64,000 nt of DNA from Halomarina salina (GTDB lineage Archaea > Halobacteriota > Halobacteria > Halobacteriales > Haloarculaceae), in assembly GCF_023074835.1 (NCBI RefSeq), contig NZ_JALLGW010000002.1, positions 62,001 through 126,000 of the forward strand, given 5' to 3'. The notes below the pieces were generated by a model. The model did no database searches. It had not been told where the DNA came from and saw only the letters and a list, made by a program, of their open reading frames with translations. The first letter of the stretch is position 1, and each line of letters begins with the position of its first letter. Positions 57,931 to 64,000 of this stretch are shown here, in pieces. A program made the translations under genes and the position numbers.

Positions 57931-58205
57931 TGTCGGTTACCCCCAGCGACATCATCCGCACCCGGGCCGGTCCGAGTCGTCGCAGCGTACCCCTCGTCGC
58001 GCTCGTTGGTCTTGTGACGGACCGGTCCCATGTCCAGGACGTCGTGGACGTGCTCCTCGCACAGCAGGAGCGTGAACTCCGGGGTGATATCCTCCCGGTC
58101 GTGATACCGGACTGGCTGCTCGATGGTGATCGAGTAAAGCTCGCTGGGCGAGACGTCGAACACCGAGCAGTCTTCGGCCTGGCAGGAAACGCGCATCGGG
58201 CTCAC
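57927..58205 (-). CDS. Cys-containing hypothetical protein, first gene of right leftward operon
   Basis: A 92-residue protein. The N-terminus (MRVSCQAEDCSVFDV) and LLLCEEHVHDV give three Cys and two His for a zinc site. GTG start at 58205 is preceded by a GGGGGTGGTG Shine-Dalgarno-like sequence; ATG at 58196 is an alternative. It heads the leftward operon that runs toward the packaging genes. Confidence 0.66.
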   Translation of the reverse strand: MSPMRVSCQAEDCSVFDVSPSELYSITIEQPVRYHDREDITPEFTLLLCEEHVHDVLDMGPVRHKTNERDEGYAATTRTGPGADDVAGGNRQ

Positions 58206-58240
58206 GCCACCACCCCCTGGGCCGCACTGTCAGCACTCGG

Positions 58241-58250
58241 GATTATGTAA
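58241..58250 (-). promoter_or_regulatory. TATA box of the rightmost leftward operon
   Basis: The minus strand reads TTACATAATC, 36-45 bases before the GTG at 58205, followed by a short leader with a strong ribosome-binding sequence. It lies between attR and the first viral gene, so it is viral. Confidence 0.55.
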
Positions 58251-58260
58251 GAACGTTGAG

Positions 58261-58276
58261 TAGTCCCGGGCGGATT
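58261..58276. repeat. attR, 16-bp core at the tRNA-Gln 3' end
   Basis: TAGTCCCGGGCGGATT, identical to 8807-8822. Bases 58262-58276 are the last 15 bases of the tRNA gene (acceptor and T-arm strand), so integration leaves the tRNA intact. Confidence 0.9.
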
Positions 58277-58333
58277 CGAACCGCCGTCAATGGCTCCAAA
58301 GGCCATTATGATTGGCCACTACACCACGGGACT
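58262..58333 (-). tRNA. tRNA-Gln (anticodon UUG)
   Basis: A 72-base cloverleaf on the minus strand. The acceptor stem pairs AGTCCCG with CGGGACT, the anticodon stem ATGGC pairs with GCCAT around loop CTTTGGA (anticodon TTG), and the T arm GGCGG-TTCGAAT-CCGCC is perfect. No CCA is encoded. Its 3' end is the attachment site of the provirus. Confidence 0.93.
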
Positions 58334-58496
58334 TCGCTTCGCTCGTCCCGCGTACCTCGTCGTCCGTCACGGACGACTCACCACCGCGGGACTGCGTGGG
58401 ACTGCGGGCGGAGATTGCGGGGTCGCGCACAATAGCGTTACCGTTCGGTCCGACCGCGACCCCAACGATTACCGACACGGGCGCAGGCCACTCCGT

Positions 58497-59606
58497 ATGT
58501 CACGCCGCGCCCGTCTCGACACGTTCCTCGACGCGAACGACCTCGCCGCCGTCTGGTTCGCCCGCCCGAACAGTTTCGCGTGGCTCACCGGCGGCGACAA
58601 CGTCGTCGACCGCTCGGGCGATACGGGCGTCGCCGCCGCGGGCTACGACGGCGACCGTCTCCGCGTCGTCACGGACGACATCGAAGCGCCGCGCCTCCGC
58701 GACGAGGAGGTCGGCGACGACGTCGCCGTCGAGTCGTTCGAGTGGCACGCCTCGTCGCTCGCCGAGGAGGTGGCCGACCGGACTTCGGAGCCGTTCGCCG
58801 CGGACTTCGACGTAGCCGGGGCCGAGTCCGTCGACGCGAGTGCGCTCCGTCAGCCGCTCTCCCAGGGAGATATCGAGGACTACCGCTCGCTCGGGCGCGA
58901 CGCGGCCGAGGCCGTCGAGTCCGTCTGTCGGGAGGTGACGCCGGGGACGACCGAACGCGAGGCGGCCGTCGCGCTCCGGGCCGAACTCGGCGAACGCGAC
59001 TGCGAGACACCCGTGGCGCTCGTCGGGGGGGCAGAGCGCGCCCAGCGGTATCGGCACCTCACGCCGACCGACGCCGAACTCGGCGACTACGCCATCGCGT
59101 CGGTGACGACCGAGCGCGGCGGGTTGCACGCCAGCGTCACCCGGACCGTCGCGTTCGACCCGCCGGAGTGGTTCGACGAGCGCTACGACGCGGCGCGGCG
59201 GGTCGAGGCGTCGGCGCTCGCGGCGACCAGGCGCGTCGGGAGTGCGGACGAGAGCGTCGGGAGTGACGGTGGTGGCAGGACCGCTGGCGACGTGTTCGAC
59301 GCCATCCGGGAGGCGTACGCCGAGGTGGGCTTCGAGGACGAGTGGCGACAGCACCACCAGGGCGGCGCGGCGGGGTTCGCGGGTCGCGAGTGGATAGCGA
59401 CGCCCGACCACGACGCGACGGTCGAACTGCCGATGGCCTACGCCTGGAATCCGACCGTGCAGGGGACGAAGAGCGAGGGAACGCACCTCGTGACGACGGA
59501 CGGCGTCGAGACGCTGACGCTCGGAGCGGGCCACTGGCCGACGAGCGAGGTGGAGAGCGTCGACGGGTCGCTCGCCGTCTCCAGACCAGACCCACTCCGA
59601 CGCTGA
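58497..59606 (+). CDS. M24-family (pita-bread fold) protein with altered metal site
   Basis: A 369-residue protein. N-terminal creatinase-like domain (LDANDLAAVWFARPNSFAWLTGG), then the M24 fold. The usual D-x-G...D-x-T-R-T motif appears as SVTTERGGLHASVTRTVAFD, lacking the expected metal-binding aspartates, while the HHQGG histidine and EGTHLV glutamate regions remain. It may be a non-peptidase member. The start ATG 58497 is chosen; a longer frame would run through the intergenic DNA and tRNA. Confidence 0.75.
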   Translation: MSRRARLDTFLDANDLAAVWFARPNSFAWLTGGDNVVDRSGDTGVAAAGYDGDRLRVVTDDIEAPRLRDEEVGDDVAVESFEWHASSLAEEVADRTSEPFAADFDVAGAESVDASALRQPLSQGDIEDYRSLGRDAAEAVESVCREVTPGTTEREAAVALRAELGERDCETPVALVGGAERAQRYRHLTPTDAELGDYAIASVTTERGGLHASVTRTVAFDPPEWFDERYDAARRVEASALAATRRVGSADESVGSDGGGRTAGDVFDAIREAYAEVGFEDEWRQHHQGGAAGFAGREWIATPDHDATVELPMAYAWNPTVQGTKSEGTHLVTTDGVETLTLGAGHWPTSEVESVDGSLAVSRPDPLRR

Positions 59607-59687
59607 GGTGGGTTCGGGCAGTTCGTTCGAACCACGCCTGCCCGTCGATGCGAAGCGCCTAACATCGCATCGGCTAACGCTACGCCA

Positions 59688-60653
59688 ATGACCGGCGACA
59701 CCTTCGACGTGGTCACGTTCGGCGAGACGATGATCCGCCACTCCGTCGCGCCCGGCGAGCGCCTGGAGACCGCTCACGAGACCGAGATGCGGGCGGCGGG
59801 CGCGGAGAGCAACGTCGCGGTCACGGTCAGCCGACTCGGCGGGTCGGCGGCGTGGCTGTCGAAGCTCCCCGACTCGGCGCTCGCCCGCCACGTCGAGGCG
59901 TCGCTGCGAACCCACGGCGTCACGCCCGTCGTCGCCCGAAGCGACGAGGGACGCGTCGGCGTCTACTACCTCGAACCCGCTGGCGAACCGCGCGGGACGA
60001 ACGTCGTCTACGACCGGGCGGGCGCAGCCATCCGCACCGCGACGCCGGAGGACCTGGCGACCGACCACGTCGAGTCGGCGCGGGCGTTCCACGTCAGCGG
60101 CATCACGCCCGCGCTCTCCGAGACGCTGGCCGACACGACCCGGACGCTCCTCGACCGGGCCGTCGCCGCCGACACGCACACCGTGTTCGACCTCAACTAC
60201 CGCGGAAAGCTCTGGACCCACGACGAGGCCCGCGAGACCTGCGAACCGCTGCTCGACGCGGTCGACACGTTCGTCGTCGCCGAACGAGACGCGAGTGCAG
60301 TCCTCGACTACGACGGCGAGGCCTCCACCGTCGCGGCCGACCTCGCGGCCGCACACGACTGCGAGACCGTCGTCGTCACCCGCGGTGCTGAGGGAGCCGT
60401 CGCCGTCCACGACGGTGACGTCATCGACCAGGGTGCGTTCCCCGCGGACACGTTCGACCCCATCGGGACTGGCGACGCGTTCGTCGGCGGCTACCTCGCC
60501 CGGTGGCTCGACGGCGCGAGCGTCGAGGAGGCGCTGGAGTACGGCGCGGCGACTGCGGCGCTGAAGCGCACTGTCGGCGGCGACGTCGCGACGGTCACGC
60601 CCGAGGAGGTCGACCGCGTCGTCGCGAGCGACACGAGCGACATCACACGCTGA
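59688..60653 (+). CDS. kdgK: 2-keto-3-deoxygluconate kinase (PfkB family)
   Basis: A 321-residue PfkB-type sugar kinase. GAESNVAVTVSRLGG is the N-terminal sugar-binding signature and DPIGTGDAFVGGYLAR holds the catalytic Asp and anion hole. DLNYRGKLW matches KDG kinases. With the following KDPG aldolase it gives the lower half of the semi-phosphorylative Entner-Doudoroff pathway: KDG + ATP to KDPG. Confidence 0.87.
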   Translation: MTGDTFDVVTFGETMIRHSVAPGERLETAHETEMRAAGAESNVAVTVSRLGGSAAWLSKLPDSALARHVEASLRTHGVTPVVARSDEGRVGVYYLEPAGEPRGTNVVYDRAGAAIRTATPEDLATDHVESARAFHVSGITPALSETLADTTRTLLDRAVAADTHTVFDLNYRGKLWTHDEARETCEPLLDAVDTFVVAERDASAVLDYDGEASTVAADLAAAHDCETVVVTRGAEGAVAVHDGDVIDQGAFPADTFDPIGTGDAFVGGYLARWLDGASVEEALEYGAATAALKRTVGGDVATVTPEEVDRVVASDTSDITR

Positions 60654-60709
60654 GGAACTGTCACGCAGGGGGTCACAACTTTTTACTCGTCTACGGGTGA
60701 GTTCTCGCC

Positions 60710-61384
60710 ATGACACCCGACGCTGGCAGTTCGCTCCAGGCACCGTCGCTCGCCCGCATCGAAGAGACTGGTCTCGTCGCCGTCGTCCGCGGGGCGGACC
60801 CCGACGGGGTCGTCCGAGTCGTCGACGCACTGGTCGAAGGCGGCGTCCGGGCGGTCGAACTCACCGCCGACTCCGACGGCGCGATGGAGATGCTCCGTGA
60901 CGTCGCCTCGACGCTCGACGACGACGTCTCGCTGGGCGTCGGGACCGTCCTCGACGCGGCGACCGCACGCAGCGCCCTCCTCGCGGGGGCGGAGTTCGTC
61001 GTCACGCCGAGTCTCGACACCGAGGTCGTGACGGTCGCCAACCGCTACGGCGCGCCCGTCGCCCCGGGCGTGTTCACCCCGACCGAGGCCGTCCGGGCGT
61101 ACGAGGCCGGCGCTGACGTGGTGAAACTGTTCCCCGCCGCGACCGGCGGTCCGGGCCACCTCAGCGCTCTCCGCGGGCCGCTCGGTCACATCCCGTTCGT
61201 CCCGACGGGCGGGGTCACGCTGGACAACGTCGACGCGTTCATCGAGGCCGGTGCCGTCGGCGTCGGCGTCGGCGGGTCGCTCGTGGACAGCGACGCCGTC
61301 GCGGCGGGCGACTACGGTGCCATCACCGACCGCGCCCGCGCCTTCCGCTCGGCCATCGACGAGGCGCGCGCCGGGTCGAACTGA
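60710..61384 (+). CDS. KDPG aldolase
   Basis: A 224-residue class I aldolase that splits 2-keto-3-deoxy-6-phosphogluconate to pyruvate and glyceraldehyde 3-phosphate. R27 (VVRG), E50 (VELTADSD) and Schiff-base K139 (VVKLFPA) are present, with GVGTV and PTGGVTLDN marking the TIM barrel. Its immediate neighbour is the KDG kinase (56 bp), probably one transcript. Confidence 0.9.
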   Translation: MTPDAGSSLQAPSLARIEETGLVAVVRGADPDGVVRVVDALVEGGVRAVELTADSDGAMEMLRDVASTLDDDVSLGVGTVLDAATARSALLAGAEFVVTPSLDTEVVTVANRYGAPVAPGVFTPTEAVRAYEAGADVVKLFPAATGGPGHLSALRGPLGHIPFVPTGGVTLDNVDAFIEAGAVGVGVGGSLVDSDAVAAGDYGAITDRARAFRSAIDEARAGSN

Positions 61385-61523
61385 CGACCGACTCGACGCG
61401 CTGAGGGACCACCACGACGACCCCGAGGGGTGCGACGGGTGAGCCAGGGAGCGGTGATGGAACGATGGTGTCCGACGCAGTCGCTCGACGACGGTGTCGC
61501 GTGAGGGAATGTGTGTCGGAGGC

Positions 61524-61670
61524 TCAGGTGCTCGACTGCTGGCAGATGCTGACGGAGTGGCCGGTCGCCGACTCGTGAGTCGACGCCATCGACTCGGCGA
61601 GGTCGCGGCCGGACGTCGCACTCTCGAAGGCGCAGTGAGTGCAGCTAAGTCGCCAACCGCTCGTGGGCAT
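61524..61670 (-). CDS. 48-residue zinc-finger-like protein
   Basis: MPTSGWRLSCTHCAFESATS, then ESMASTHESATGHSVSICQQ: CTHC plus two His. This is a common haloarchaeal C2H2-like microprotein form. A TTTATC element lies about 25-30 bases upstream on the minus strand. A longer reading to 61760 adds unsupported residues. Confidence 0.62.
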   Translation of the reverse strand: MPTSGWRLSCTHCAFESATSGRDLAESMASTHESATGHSVSICQQSST

Positions 61671-61756
61671 GGTTCGACCGTCGGTCGCCCTCTTGATAAA
61701 TCGTGCTAGTAGGTGTCGAGTGCATCGACGGCACCGGGGTGCAAGCGTGACGACAC

Positions 61757-62887
61757 TCACGAGTCGTGCGCGACGGTCGCCGTCCCCGTCAGCACCGTCT
61801 CGCCGTCGTCGGTATCGACCGCCACGTCGAGCACCAGTCCGTCGGCGGTGGCGTCTCTACCGTCCGCGTCGACGCCCTCCGCTACGGTCGCCCGCGCGGT
61901 GACGGTGTCCCCCGGCCAGACCCGAGACTGGAAGCGGACGCCGAACGACCGGACCCGACCGAGTCCCACGGAGTCGGCGACGGCCTGCGCGGCCACACCC
62001 GCCGTCAGCATCCCCTGGCCGAACACGCTGGGGTGGCCCGCACCGGTCGCGTACGGTTCGTCGTAGTGGACGGGGTTGAAGTCGCCGCTGGCCCCCGCGT
62101 AGCGGACGAAGTGCTGGCGCGCGAACGGACCGACGCGCACCTCGGGACCGACGTCCCCCGCCGCGAGCGAACCGGGCGCACTCGGCTCGGGGACGGTCGG
62201 CTCACCCCCCAGTCCGGCGTGTACCGGGAGGCCCACCAGGTCGTCGGCGGTCGCCCCGCCGTCCGTTCCCGACGGCGGACTGGGGTTCGCGAACCCGTCC
62301 CCGTCCGTTGGATGGCCGCTGAACTGGCGCTCGGTGGTCTCGTCGGGGTCGTCGTCGGTCTCGACGGTGTCGTCGGACGCGTCACCCTCGGCTGCTGCGC
62401 CCTCCGTCTCGATGGCCGTCGCGCGCTCCGTCAGGACGTGCTCGCCGTCTCCCGTCCGGTACTCGGTGGCGAACTCCGCGAACGTCATCGTCCCGCCGCG
62501 CCGCCCGTCGCGCTGGTAGACGTCGGTCAGCGTGGTGTCGCCGTGGAGGTCGTCGCCGACGAGCAGCGGTCGGTCGTACTCGTAGCGCTGCTCGCCGTGG
62601 AGGACGAACTTCGGGTCGAACCCCAGGTCGAACCGGTCGGTACGGTAGCGCGGGAAGGAACTCACCCGCGGGAACGTGAGCGGGGCTGGAATCGCCGGGA
62701 AGCCCCGTTCCACGGCGACGTCCGACGAGCGGTAGAGCGGGTCGTCGTCGCCGACCGCGCGAGCGAACTCCTCGACCTTCCCCGCCTCGACGACGAAACC
62801 TTCGACGGTGCGTCTCGTCTCCCCGACCGTCGATTCGAGGTCGGCGAGCGAGCGACCGGTCACCCAGCCCCCCGGCGGTCCGCCCAC
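61757..62887 (-). CDS. Double-hotdog MaoC-like dehydratase
   Basis: A 376-residue protein of two hotdog domains joined by an acidic linker. The N-terminal one (about 15-170) is of the FAS1/MaoC-N type (AVGDDDPLYRSSD); the C-terminal one (about 245-375) has the hydratase-2 motif YAGASGDFNPVHYDEPYA with catalytic Asp and His. Linker about 170-240. It should hydrate an enoyl-CoA or dehydrate a hydroxyacyl-CoA; the substrate is unknown. The GTG inside (VTGRSL) is an alternative start. Confidence 0.82.
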   Translation of the reverse strand: MGGPPGGWVTGRSLADLESTVGETRRTVEGFVVEAGKVEEFARAVGDDDPLYRSSDVAVERGFPAIPAPLTFPRVSSFPRYRTDRFDLGFDPKFVLHGEQRYEYDRPLLVGDDLHGDTTLTDVYQRDGRRGGTMTFAEFATEYRTGDGEHVLTERATAIETEGAAAEGDASDDTVETDDDPDETTERQFSGHPTDGDGFANPSPPSGTDGGATADDLVGLPVHAGLGGEPTVPEPSAPGSLAAGDVGPEVRVGPFARQHFVRYAGASGDFNPVHYDEPYATGAGHPSVFGQGMLTAGVAAQAVADSVGLGRVRSFGVRFQSRVWPGDTVTARATVAEGVDADGRDATADGLVLDVAVDTDDGETVLTGTATVAHDS

Positions 62888-62965
62888 TGCTGCGTGAACA
62901 CGAACACGGTAGCGAACCGACCGCCGCGGAGACGATTAATTGCTAGGTCACTGATTCCTCTCGCG

Positions 62966-63625
62966 CTACCACTCGCCCTCGACCGGCGGCGTCTCGAAGG
63001 CGGTCTCACAGTCCGAACAGCGAACGACGGTGCGTACCTCTTCGCCGCGCCGGAACCGCAGGTCGTCGCCGCCGCAGTCGGGGCACGCCGTGGGCGTCCG
63101 CGTCGTCTCACAGGCTGGACAGACGAACTGTGGCCCTCCGTCGTCGGTCACCAGTCGCATCTCGCCACGACCACAGTCGGGACACGTCGTGGGGAACCGC
63201 AGGTCGATGCTGTCACGCGGCGCGCCCACCGCGAGGACGTCGAGAGGCGACGTTCCAGCGTTCCGTCCGGACTGGAACTCGCCGGGCGCGAAGCGAATCG
63301 CCCCGCCCGCCTCGACGACGTGACCGTCCTCCTCTGCGTCGTCGTCGGAAGCGTCGTTCCCGTCAGAAGCGCCGTTCCCGTCGGATGCGTCGTTCTCGTC
63401 GGACACCGCCGGGAGCGTCTCGAAGGCGACCGTCCCGTCGAGCACGTAGAACACCTCCTCCTGGTCGGCGTGGGCGTGCAGGCCCGCGGGGAGTGACTCG
63501 CCGGGGGCGACGCGGTAGCGGGTGAGTGCGAGTCCGGTCGCCCCGAGGCGTTCGGCCAGTCGGTGGCGGTCGACACCCGCTTCCGCGGCGTCCGAAGCTA
63601 CGTCGTCGACCGTGACTCGCTCCAT
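62966..63625 (-). CDS. Cupin protein with C-terminal double zinc ribbon
   Basis: A 219-residue protein. A cupin barrel (about 25-140) shows LHAHADQEEVFYVLDG, the first conserved motif with His and Glu, interrupted by an acidic D/N/S/G-rich insert (about 92-112). Residues about 165-219 hold four CxxC pairs (CPDC, CPAC, CPDC, CSDC), two zinc ribbons. ATG 63625 (MERVTVDDV) chosen. Substrate unknown. Confidence 0.8.
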   Translation of the reverse strand: MERVTVDDVASDAAEAGVDRHRLAERLGATGLALTRYRVAPGESLPAGLHAHADQEEVFYVLDGTVAFETLPAVSDENDASDGNGASDGNDASDDDAEEDGHVVEAGGAIRFAPGEFQSGRNAGTSPLDVLAVGAPRDSIDLRFPTTCPDCGRGEMRLVTDDGGPQFVCPACETTRTPTACPDCGGDDLRFRRGEEVRTVVRCSDCETAFETPPVEGEW

Positions 63626-63676
63626 GCGACGACATCCGGCGCGTCCGGAGAAAGACGTTCGCCTCACCGCTCGCCC

Positions 63677-64000
63677 TCAGCCGACGTAGGACGCGAGCAG
63701 GTCCGTCGCGGTGTCGCCGAGTCGCTGCAGGTCGGACTCCACCTCGTGGAACTTCGGCTCCCAGTCCCCGGTCCCGAGGTAGTCGCTGACGACGAACATC
63801 GACCCCACCTCGACGCTCCGTGCCTCGGCGACAGCGAACACCGCCGCCGCCTCCATCTCCACGGTCAGGACGCCCTCCTCGGCGTAGCGCTCGACCTCCG
63901 CGACCGTCTCGCGGTAGATGGCGTCGATGGTCCACGAGGGGCCGACGTGGTACGACGCGGCGCGGTCGGTCAGCAGGCGTTCGGTCGCCTCGGTGAGCGA
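63677..64000 (-). CDS. Nucleoside phosphorylase, C-terminal part (cut by window end)
   Basis: The 107 visible residues end a purine/uridine phosphorylase-like protein: VEMEAAAVFAVAEARSVEVGSM is the nucleoside-binding M-E-x-E/A motif and FVVSDYLGTGDWEPKF the C-terminal pattern with the catalytic Asp. The 5' part lies beyond the window. Cleaves a nucleoside with phosphate; base specificity unknown. Confidence 0.82.
   Translation of the reverse strand, partial: SLTEATERLLTDRAASYHVGPSWTIDAIYRETVAEVERYAEEGVLTVEMEAAAVFAVAEARSVEVGSMFVVSDYLGTGDWEPKFHEVESDLQRLGDTATDLLASYVG

Larger units (their letters stand above)
8807..58276. mobile_element. Integrated siphovirus-like haloarchaeal provirus (about 49.5 kb)
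   Basis: The element is bounded by perfect 16-bp direct repeats, the right one overlapping the 3' end of tRNA-Gln. It encodes a tyrosine integrase at its left end, a phiH1-type repressor, and a full head and tail set in canonical order: terminase, portal, Mu-F-like head protein, protease/scaffold, major capsid, connector, completion proteins, tail tube, tape measure, hub, fibres and spikes. No structural gene looks broken, so the provirus may be inducible. No tail sheath was recognised, hence siphovirus-like. No replication or lysis genes were recognised. Confidence 0.93.

Noticed and set aside
58500-60830. Long open frame (776 codons) on the minus strand
   Set aside because: Antisense to the M24-like and KDG kinase genes; typical GC-rich shadow frame.

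Overview
The window is high-GC DNA with very acidic predicted proteins, leaderless-type archaeal promoters, GTG/ATG starts and haloarchaeal gene families (HalOD1, PAC2, AlaX, semi-phosphorylative Entner-Doudoroff enzymes). This points to a halophilic archaeon of class Halobacteria; the genus cannot be told from the sequence.

Layout. (1) Bases 1-8806 are host chromosome: PAC2-family protein (cut by the window edge), J-domain membrane protein, metallophosphoesterase, HalOD1 protein, FAD amine-oxidase-like protein, threonine-synthase-like PLP enzyme, LysE-type exporter, HD hydrolase, AlaX editing protein and a GNAT/zinc-ribbon protein. (2) Bases 8807-58276 (about 49.5 kb) are an apparently complete tailed provirus. 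It is bounded by a 16-bp direct repeat whose right copy is the 3' end of a tRNA-Gln(UUG) gene, and a tyrosine integrase lies just inside the left copy. (3) Bases 58277-64000 are host again: tRNA-Gln, an M24-like protein, KDG kinase, KDPG aldolase, a small zinc protein, a double-hotdog MaoC protein, a cupin/zinc-ribbon protein and the end of a nucleoside phosphorylase.

Provirus organisation. The integrase reads inward from attL. A leftward operon of about fourteen small, translationally coupled genes (14946 to 10109) is headed by a PadR-like regulator. Facing it is a phiH1-repressor-like winged-helix gene (15333), followed by membrane, Tat-lipoprotein and Tat-secreted genes that look like lysogeny or cargo genes. 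A second regulatory node (21.2-21.5 kb) has a cluster of CTAATAG-type repeats between a leftward winged-helix gene and five rightward small genes. The structural module runs leftward from the right end: zinc microproteins, a coiled-coil protein and a winged-helix protein; then terminase, portal, Mu-F-like head protein, protease/scaffold fusion, capsid, connector, completion and tail tube proteins; then chaperone-position proteins, tape measure, tail hub and tail-tip proteins. No sheath gene was seen, so a siphovirus-like particle is inferred. Beyond the tail tip lie two right-handed beta-helix spike candidates that enclose a visibly AT-richer cassette of polytopic membrane proteins, including one with GT-C glycosyltransferase features.

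No polymerase, helicase, primase, Orc/Cdc6, lysis gene, CRISPR array or insertion sequence was recognised. The most interesting signals are the spike/glycosyltransferase cassette, a DUF7282-like domain inside the prohead protease/scaffold protein, a permuted gp10-like tail-completion protein, a mini tape-measure-like protein, the palindromic operator pairs, and the large set of zinc-ribbon microproteins.
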